Origin: Calycina herbarum
Taxonomy: Eukaryota; Ascomycota; Leotiomycetes; Helotiales; Pezizellaceae
DNA: 54,233 nt
NCBI GenBank assembly: GCA_001414485.1
Contig: LLEY01000282.1
Location: 1-54,233 of the forward strand
Reading direction: 5' to 3'
Shown one piece after another: positions 46,442 through 54,233 of the stretch. Numbering within the stretch: position 1 is the stretch's first letter; the number at the start of each line of letters is the position of its first letter. Both the position numbers and the translations under genes were made by a program. The notes below the pieces were generated by a model. The model did no database searches. It was not told the DNA's origin and saw nothing but the letters and a program-made list of their open reading frames with translations.

Positions 46442-48118
46442 ATGTCAGGGGCTGCGGAGGGCATCGCAGGACTCGCGTTGAGCGCCGCCAGTGTGGCCTC
46501 ACTGTTCACGACGTGCATTGAATGCTACAGCCTCGTGGTCGCAGCACGAGATTTTGGCCAGGACTATGAGTCGCTCTGCACAGAACTATCACTCCAAAAG
46601 CTTCGGTTCTTCCTCTGGGGAGAATCTGTAGGCCTCGCATCCAGAGAGTTCGAGGGGCAGCCGAGGCCAAATCCTGGACTCGACGATCCGTATATCCAAA
46701 CCACGGCCATTCGTACGTTAAACGCTATCAAGAACCTGTTGAGCGAGACGCAGGAGTTTGATGAGAGATATGGCTATAAGACAGAAGATGCAAGCTCCGG
46801 TTCTGTTTCTCGAGGTCTCAGCATATTCAGAGGGACATTCGATCAATTCAAAATCCAAACGCGACGGAACCAGAAGCAGAAGTCCGTAGCGACAGTGACT
46901 AGATGGGCAATATTCGATGCGGAGCATTTTGAAGTTAAGATCACACGGCTGAGGGGTTTCATTGATGGTTTGGAGAGTATTACGACGTCTCTGGTCGCTT
47001 TGGAATCGCAGCGGGATCGGCTTCGGCAGGAGATCGAATCTATCTCTGACGTTGAAAGTCTCCGACTTCTCAGGGATGTTTCTGATCCAGATACTGATGA
47101 TGTATCGGATACGGCTAGTCGAAGGTTGACTTGCATCGAGTCCTCAACACATGCAGACGCTATGTCTATGATTACGAGAACGGAGACATCCACAACTAAT
47201 CAGACCTTCGTCACGGCCAGGTCACAAAGGATTACGGAAAATGGCCCCCAAGAAGAGACCATGGAAAGTCAAAATGAATGGCCTCTATCGAACAAAATAT
47301 CGTTACCAAGTTCTGCTACGGAAAGCACTGTGCCAACTCGGTTCAGAGTTAATTCCCGGAAGGGGAGCTTCAGTATCCTAAGAAGGAGCAAATCGGGGTC
47401 CACAGTTAAACATCCTAACGGTGCAACGGGCGCTCCAAAAGCTTACGGGGAACATGATCGAGACTACCCTCGGCAACCTGCAGGTCCTAGCAGAGCCGCG
47501 GGGAAGATGGTGTTATATAAACTAGTAGTGTTAGGAGACGGGCGAGTTGGCAAGACAGCTTTGACAATACAGGTAGGATGCCCCTGAAATCTGGTTGCTG
47601 TAGAGTGGGCTAAGAAGTCGCAGTTAACTTTACAACATTTTGTCACAACTTACGATCCAACCATCGAGGACTCATATCGCAAACAAGTGGTGATAGATGG
47701 CGAATCTTGTATGCTTGAGGTTCTTGATACTGCGGGACAAGAAGATTACACAGCACTCCGCGACCAGTGGATTAGGAACGGAGAGGGGTTTGTCCTCGTC
47801 TATAGTATTGGTAAACGGTCGTCTTTTACTCGAATCTCTAGATTCCACTATCAGATAATGAGAGTGAGAGAGGTTGTAGGTGCTCGGATTCCGGTGATGC
47901 TGGTTGGCCATGACTACTACGAAGACGAGAAAGGAAATTTTCAGAGGCGCGATCGCGAGGTCTCAATTCAAGAAGGCCAAGCCCTAGGAAAGGAATTGGG
48001 ATGTGATTTTGTCGAAGCATCTGCGAAGAATTATATCAATGTTGAGAAGGCTTTCTATGATGTTGTAAGGGCTCTGAGAAGGCAGCGAGCACCTGGCATG
48101 CCAATTATCTCCGAATAA
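46442..48118 (+). CDS. HeLo-domain / Ras-like GTPase fusion protein
   Basis: Two exons (46442-47572, 47624-48118) encode 541 residues. Residues 1 to about 215 match the HeLo domain (Pfam prion-inhibition and propagation, the helical cell-death domain of HET-S): the start AEGIAGLALSAASVASLFTT, then CIECYSLVVAARDFGQDYE and LSLQKLRFFLWGE. A Ser/Thr-rich linker follows (about 215-355). From 356 the protein becomes a Ras-2-like GTPase: P-loop GDGRVGKT at 365-372, switch I YDPTIEDSY with Thr390, switch II DTAGQEDY at 412-419, and SAK at 510-512. The fusion lies inside exon 1, so it is not a mis-joined gene pair. Arg368 stands where Ras has Gly13, the NKxD motif is replaced by HDYYED (473-478), and there is no CAAX box at the end (MPIISE). 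Signalling in allorecognition or cell death is inference. An alternative upstream ATG at 46295 adds 49 non-HeLo residues and is less likely. Confidence 0.92.
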
Positions 48119-48724
48119 GCAAGAAACATTTAATTCATATTTATATTTTAAGAAGACTCTATCTCAAAATATAGTTCTTCTTATAAGCATTTAGTATTCT
48201 TACTATAGTAAGCACCAGCGAAAGTAATGATTAGATTAGATTAGATTAATAACCTATGATTAATCTAATCATTGATTAATAAGGTGTTAATCATAATCTA
48301 ATCAAATCTAATCATCATTAATTGATTAATAATTGATTAATTGATTAATTGATTAATATGGCACGTGACCGGCCCGGGGGTCTCGGAGCACGGACCGAGT
48401 ACTCGGTGTGGCATCGGAGTGACGTTCCGGCATGCCGGGAGCTTAAGCGAGACCTTCTAAGCAGCCTTTTTACTACGTAACGTCCTTATTTTAAGCCTTA
48501 ATAAATTAGCTATTAATTATTTACTAAGAAATATATATTACTAATATATATAATTACTAATTTTAAACTTTATAAGCTTTATAAGCCTTATAAATGATTA
48601 GAAACTACTTAATTTCTAATTAAATTCTAGAATATTCTTATTTATAATTTAGCTTATAAATTAGATTAGAAATATATTAGAAATATATATTCTAATTATT
48701 AATTCTCTCTTTACTTAATAATCT

Positions 48725-48776
48725 ATAGAATATAATAGAATATAATAGAATATAATAGAATATAATAGAATATAGC
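48725..48776. repeat. Decamer microsatellite in the hAT leader
   Basis: AGAATATAAT is repeated about five times, just before the putative transposase start region. Confidence 0.7.
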
Positions 48777-51255
48777 TAGGGGGTATAAGAGACGAGGTTT
48801 TTCTTTATTTTCTCTTTTTTTTATTAAAGAAATCACTCTTATAAATCAACCTAAATACTTACTATTATCTTTTATATACAAAATCACTTCTTTATAGTCT
48901 TTTTAGCCTATATACTATATACAATGTCTCTCTCACAAGCTGCCCGCCTTAACCGAGCCTAAAACGCTACCGATTATACTATTGAACTTAAAGATCAATC
49001 TCTTATCTTTCAAAGAGGCCTCTTAAAGAAAGAGCTTAACCCTCTACAAGAGGATCGGCTTATACCTAGAACAGTGACTGTTACTTGTCTTGTCCAGGGC
49101 TGTCGGTAAGCTAACTCTTTACTAACTTGATTCTAAGTAATATAGCTAACTCTATAGTAAAAAATAGATAGATTATAAGATAAACTAGTCTACGAGTAAC
49201 TATATAACTCACTTTCGTCACACTTATAAGAATATCCCTATAGATGCTATTAAAGAGAGGATAGAGACAGGTAAGTCTTTATTCTTATATATATATATAT
49301 ATATATTTACTAACTAAATACTAGACTTTACAGATAGTGAATCAAGTTAAGGCTCTACTCGTACTCTAGGAAGCTACTTTGTAAAGCAAAGAGCTAATAA
49401 GAGACCTAAGAGCCTAGATAAGTTTAAAGAAGAGACTTATAAGAAGCTTATATTAAACTTTATTATTAAGAATAATATAAGTTTTAGAGCTGTTTCTTCT
49501 CCTTCTTTTAGAGAGCTTACTACTTATCTACAAAGGTAAGTCTTCTTTCTACTTTTAAGAATAAGAACTAATAGATATACTAGAGCTTGCCCTCCTTTAT
49601 ATAGAGTTAAGCTTATAAATAAGCTTAATTCTCTCTATTTAATCGGAAAAGAGGCTATTAAAGAGCAACTTAGAGACTACGTTCTAAACCAGGGCTCTTT
49701 TAGTCTTACTTTAGATAGTTGGACTAGTATAAGTTAAGATACCTATCTAGGTATTACTTTGTAAGTAATTCTTTTAGTCTTTTAAAGACTTATTTACTAA
49801 TAAGTTAGACATTTTATAAGTAAGGACTTTAAGCTTAAAGCTTATTAACTAGCTATACAGTCTTTTAAAGAACGTCACTCTAGCCTCTATATAAATAGAG
49901 TTCTTATAGAGACTCTAGAACACTTTGAAATAGCCGAGGAAATATCTAGGTAAGTAAATATATATATACTAATTAGTCTCTTCTTTCTAGTATTACTCGA
50001 GATAACGCTTTACTAAACGACACTCTTATAGCTGCTTTTACTAAGTACGCTGCTATAAATAGCTATAAGTTTCAAAGAGATATAGCTTACTCGGTATATA
50101 TTCTTAACTTAGTAATTTAAGATATCTTAAAAGCTATACTTAAAGACGAGTATAGTATTTATAAAATAGATAAAGAAGAGTTTAATAGAGTAGAGCTAAA
50201 AGAAGAGGTTAAAGAAGAAACAAGTAAGTTATAGCCTCTTATACTTAAAAAACAGCTAAAAAGCTAACTTTTTACTTAGATATATCTACTTAGAAAAAGA
50301 TTCAAAAGATTATTATAAGGCTTAAGTATAGTCAAGAGAACGCTAGAGCTCTTCAAAGACAAATAGCAAGTCTTAAGATAGAGTATAGACGTATACCACA
50401 GCTAGGTAAGTAGCTATACTTAAGTAAGCCTTTGTTTATATTTCTTATTTACTAACTTTACTCTACTTTTAGACTAAAAGACTAGGTAGTCTAGTACTTA
50501 TCTTATGCTTAAAAACTTCTTAGCTCTTATTAGACCTATTAACTCTATTATATCTACTTCTAAGACTAAGGTCTTTAAGAATAAGAGTTTAATAGTATCT
50601 AAGAAAGAAATAGAGTTTTTAGAAGCTATAAAAGAGATACTAGAGATCTTTGTAGTAGCTACTACTAAACTATAAGCTAAAAAGTATTCTACTATATACT
50701 ATCTTATCTCTCTTATCTATAGGATCTATAAGAGATTAGATAATTTAGTTGAAAAACATAGAGTAAGTCTTTCTCTTTCTTCTTTCTTTCTTATATATAA
50801 CTAACCTTTATCTAGGGATATAATGTCTTTGTCGACGCTCTTAATAAAGGAATAGCTAAGCTAAGAAAGTACTATACAAAGAGCGGAGTATTAGAGTCTA
50901 AGAATAGAGCTCTATATTTAGCTCTAATCTTAGACTCTAGAGTTAAAGCAGATAGGCTTATTAAGCTTAGTCTTAGTTCTAGCTTTATAATAGATATAAA
51001 GAGAACTTTAGAAGAGGAATATAAGTTGTAAGTAACTTCCTTTCTTATATATATCTATACTAACTTTATAAATAGTCTTAAAAGAGAGCTAATAAATACC
51101 AGCCTTCCTCTAAACAAAGCTTAAGCTCTTTCTATTATAAATAGAGACTACGAACTAGATAATCTATATCTAGAAGAAGAGGAAGTAGTAGATAAGTTTA
51201 CTCGCTACTTTGAAGAAAAGAGAACAAAGAGAGAAGTAAGTATATATATTATATA

Positions 51256-52755
51256 ACGTGGTTTATCAGAACCCTGGTTATATCAGAACCCCGATTAATT
51301 TTCCTTGGCATATAACTTTGAACTCAAATAACTTAACTATAATATATTAAATTAACTCTTTATAATCGGAGTCTAATATACTAGATATATCTACAGCTTC
51401 TTAACAAGTTCGTACGTTATAACTAGCTTTTCTACAGGTTCTACAGTGTTGTCTAGACGGTTGCCTCTCCTTATAACTACCTCTTACTACACGTATATCG
51501 CGTTATACCTGCTTATCTACGTCTTTCTAGGCTATAATATCCTGTATATCCTCTATAATAAGTGCACCCTCTTTATAGACAGGAGCCTTTTTAGCTCTCC
51601 GGCGTTTACTAAGAGCTTTATTTACTACCCGAAGTATACGTACCTCGGTAGACAGAAGAGTTATCTTATAAGCTATTCGCTCTATACCTTTAGCTAGCGC
51701 TGCAACTGTCTTAAATAGAGGGGTTGGCGAGCTTCTCTAATAGCGAGTAATTCGATTTCGTATAAGAGTTAACTATGAAAGAGCTTCTGTTAGATTAGAA
51801 GAGGTCTGAGATTCCTATAGAAGAGTGTTAGCAGTAGAGGGTCTAGAGGGTGTTAGAACTTATATAAGCAGTAGTATATTAATTAAAATGTTTTATCTAT
51901 TCTAGACTTGTCTTATTATTCGTCTATCTGTTAATTGTCGGTTTAATAACCTAGTTAGATAGAAGACTGCTATTAGTATACTAATTTATAAGATAATTCT
52001 TTTCTTAAACTACTAAAAATAGAGGAACACTCTAGCCTTTACTGTTGATATAGGTAATAGTAGTAGCCTATTCTCGATTCCCTAGCTAAACTATCTTATC
52101 TCTACTACGTCGATCTATACGAGTAACAACTATTATAAGATAAATTACGTCTATTATAAACCTAGTTTCGTCGAAGTTATAGAAGTCGTAGTCTAAAACT
52201 CTATATTTCGCCTATATATTCGTAACTAGTCGAAACTATACGCTAATTAGCTTAGGATCTTTATATAAGGCTCTTTAGAAATTATAAACGCGATTAAAAC
52301 GCGTCTTAAGAGTTAGTTATTATTATATAAACTAATAAGCCTAGAGCTTATCGACATGTTTTCCTCTTTATAACTCGAGAATAAAATTAGCTATATCTTC
52401 TACACTAGCTAGCTAGGGTATAAACCCTCTAGAATCTATATTAAGTATATTCTAAACAATTACTTCTTCTTCTACCTTAGACAATTTAAGGTTTGCTAGT
52501 CGACGGTTAGCTAGAGAAAGGTAGCTGTTTATTCTATTATTAAGTATAGAATAAGGTATTCTATAGATCTTTGTAGCTTTCTATTAACTTAGCTTTTTAG
52601 ATGTTCGAATTACCTTAATAGCTAGAATAACTTTTAATTCTTTAGTAATAATAGACATAGTAGAAGGTTAAAAAAACACGTGTTAAAGTTAGAGAGTAGG
52701 ATTTCAGGAAAATTAATCGAGGTTCTAATATAACCGAGGTTCTAATAAACTACGT
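51256..52755 (-). mobile_element. Nested pogo/Fot1-type transposon, 1500 bp, RIP-degraded
   Basis: Terminal inverted repeats of 50 bp (51256-51305 and 52706-52755) begin ACGTGGTTTATCAGAACC and ACGTAGTTTATTAGAACC; the differences are C/T, typical of RIP. The flanking TA on each side is the expected Tc1/mariner-superfamily target duplication. The minus strand reads the C-terminus of a DDE_1 transposase: VRILRVVNKALSKRRRAKKA (about 51600-51660), then IIEDIQDII and a zinc-knuckle relic CRTCRKASYNVRTC near 51410-51450. The element splits the hAT transposase upstream of its dimerisation domain, so it is the younger insertion. Confidence 0.85.
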
Positions 52756-53162
52756 TACTTATATTTAATACTAATTAAGTCTTCTAGTTCTCTCCTTTAA
52801 GCTAGTAGAAACAGAATAGATATAACTATCCGATTTTATCTATATTAGTAAGGAAGTATCTATAAACACCTACTACGTCAGCTCCTAGTAAGAGGCTCTT
52901 TAGTTAAGCTACTTTAATTATTTCAAAGCAATGTAATAGACTCTTTTAAGAGATCTTTGAGGCTATTACTAGCTTAAAGAGCTAGGGCTTCTATATAGAG
53001 GAAGAGACAGAGGAAGAGAAGAAGGAAAGATTAAAGAAGAAAGAGAAGAAGAAGAACGGAAAGAAAGTACCTAAGTTTAAGAATAACTACTTTATTATTA
53101 ATTAGTATATATATCTAATTATAGTATAATTAATTATATTAATCTAATTAATTAACGTGTTT

Positions 53163-53247
53163 CATAAGCGAGTCGCTTACATAAGCGAGTCGCTTACATA
53201 AGCGAGTCGCTTACATAAGCGAGTCGCTTACATAAGCGAGTCGCCTA
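53163..53247. repeat. Five palindromic 17-mers in tandem
   Basis: CATAAGCGAGTCGCTTA stands five times without gaps from 53163; the last copy differs at one base (CGCCTA). The inner 13 bases AAGCGAGTCGCTT are a perfect palindrome around one central base. The array lies between the hAT end and the next transposon and, unlike its surroundings, shows almost no RIP change. Confidence 0.9.
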
Positions 53248-53369
53248 CTTTTTCAACCTAGTGTTATTATAATATAAAATACTTAATACTATATAAAGTT
53301 ATTATTACTATAGAAGCTATCTAGTATTCTTTAGAACTTTCGCTATCTTCTATATCTAATATTTCTATC

Positions 53370-54233
53370 TAACAAGTACGAGAATTATACCTAGTTTTAC
53401 TATAATAGCTATAGTATCTGTCTACGCGAACTCTCTTCTTAGACTCTTTACCTTATTTCTAGCTACTATTTTCCTTAGATATAATTAAATCAGCTACGTC
53501 GCCTACTATTAATATCTCTTAACTCTTAATATACTTCCTATTACGACTTTTACGCTTAGTTATAGCCTTAGTTATTATATAAAGACTAGTAATTTCCTTA
53601 TATATTAATACTATATTATATATTACTCTAGTTAAGCTTTTTTCAAGTTAATTAAGAGACTGAATAATAGAACTAGGTAACGAGTCTTAATATCTTTAAA
53701 TCCAATCTCGAATAAGCGTTAATTAAGCTATTATTTCGTATATATTACTTAGTGTTTTAGATGTCTATAAAGTGTCTTCTAGTATTATTAGTATTAGTAT
53801 ATAAAGCCTTAAATCAAGCTTTAATAACATAGCTTCTAAGCTATATAGAACGAGCCTAGCCTCTTTAAAACTCGCGTAGATATTATTCTTTATAAATGCT
53901 TTATAAAAAGCTACTTTAAATATAAGAAGAAAGGTTTCTTTAGTAATATAATTAATATAATTCTATACTAAGCCTAATATCTTAGCTCTATATACTTACT
54001 TTAACAGCGAGAAGTAGACTATATTAAGCGGCTATAGTAGGTATAATAAGTATAGAGGTATATAAAGAGTAATAATATTTAAGTCTTTATAGAGTTACTA
54101 GAATTTAAGCGAGTTATAGCTTTTATAACTATTAATAATTAATAAATAATATCCTTCTATACTTTATACCTTTATATACTTATTAAAATACTTTAACTAT
54201 ATAACTCTAAGCTTATTATTTATCTAGCCGTTA
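53370..54233 (-). mobile_element. Second pogo-type transposase remnant, runs off the window
   Basis: On the minus strand, read through stops, appear NYINYITKETFLLIFKVAFYKAF (key core ETFLLIFKVAF), NIYASFKEARLVLYSLEAML, LPSSIIQSLNQLEKSLTRVI and a degraded zinc knuckle YYSYYSKTRYNSRTC at about 53372-53420. This is the C-terminal half of a fungal DDE_1 transposase of a different subfamily from the nested 1500-bp element. The N-terminal part lies beyond the right edge. Confidence 0.75.

Larger units (their letters stand above)
48230..53160 (+). mobile_element. RIP-degraded hAT-family DNA transposon
   Basis: A left AT-rich end (ATTAGATTAGATTAG) and GC-rich island (CACGTGACCGGCCC, about 48363) precede a transposase remnant from the ATG at 48924. 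Read through stops and short introns I see SYFVKQRANKRPKSLDKFKE, the LTLDSWTS block (about 49715), TRDNALLNDTL (about 49992) and LYLALILDSRVKADRL (about 50912). The hAT C-terminal dimerisation block, NRYNYPILSILVRKYLSTPT then SAPSERLFS, lies at about 52815-52910, beyond a nested insertion. Stops are TAA/TAG for Gln or Trp, as expected of RIP. The terminal boundaries are approximate and no target-site duplication was found. Confidence 0.8.

Noticed and set aside
51446..51697. 83-codon plus-strand frame rich in Tyr and Leu
   Set aside because: It is the reverse of the pogo transposase remnant, produced by AT-rich composition.
53163..53247. Telomeric or CRISPR repeat
   Set aside because: The unit is a gapless palindrome unlike TTAGGG and has no spacers.
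1..54233. tRNA or rRNA genes
   Set aside because: I looked for B-box-like GGTTCGANTCC words and conserved rRNA text and found no convincing case; a covariance search would be needed to exclude degenerate ones.

Overview
This is genomic DNA of a filamentous ascomycete (Pezizomycotina; a leotiomycete such as a Sclerotinia or Botrytis relative is plausible but not proven). The evidence is short GT-AG introns of about 45-125 nt, fungal housekeeping genes, and AT-rich transposon remnants carrying the TAG/TAA-for-Trp/Gln scars of repeat-induced point mutation (RIP, mainly CpA to TpA).

Layout. 1-2300 is a RIP-mutated Copia retrotransposon remnant. 3156-5305 is an amidase gene with two coding breaks. 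5799-7273 is a cytochrome P450 pseudogene cut off by an AT-rich element fragment (7274-7700). 7700-13880 has little recognisable coding sequence but holds a five-unit ~145-bp repeat (12690-13340). 13880-29973 is the gene-rich core: NBP35 (cytosolic Fe-S assembly), a GFA-family protein, CHO2 (phosphatidylethanolamine methyltransferase), a five-exon putative membrane protein reconstructed by splicing, a broken F-box-like gene, SPB4 (rRNA helicase), and divergently from it the pyruvate dehydrogenase E2 subunit. 30000-37333 is a repeat-rich accessory stretch with a 218-bp MITE, a minisatellite, a ~100-bp tandem repeat read on the minus strand, and a small putative mitochondrial gene whose frame is interrupted by an octamer repeat. 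38298-45190 holds a proline-rich conserved-looking protein divergent from the large ARF exchange factor SEC7. 46442-48118 encodes a fusion of a HeLo (fungal cell-death) domain with a Ras-2-like GTPase. 48230-54233 is a RIP island: a hAT transposon with a 1500-bp pogo/Fot1 element nested in it, an array of palindromic 17-mers, and a second pogo-type transposase running off the edge.

The housekeeping genes are not functionally linked to each other. The most notable object is the HeLo-Ras fusion beside the right-hand transposon island: a membrane-acting cell-death domain joined in one exon to a Ras-like switch whose P-loop and NKxD motif are altered, which suggests an undescribed small-GTPase-controlled death effector. 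The window is bracketed by RIP islands, and the genes nearest them (P450, amidase, HeLo-Ras) are the accessory or decaying ones.
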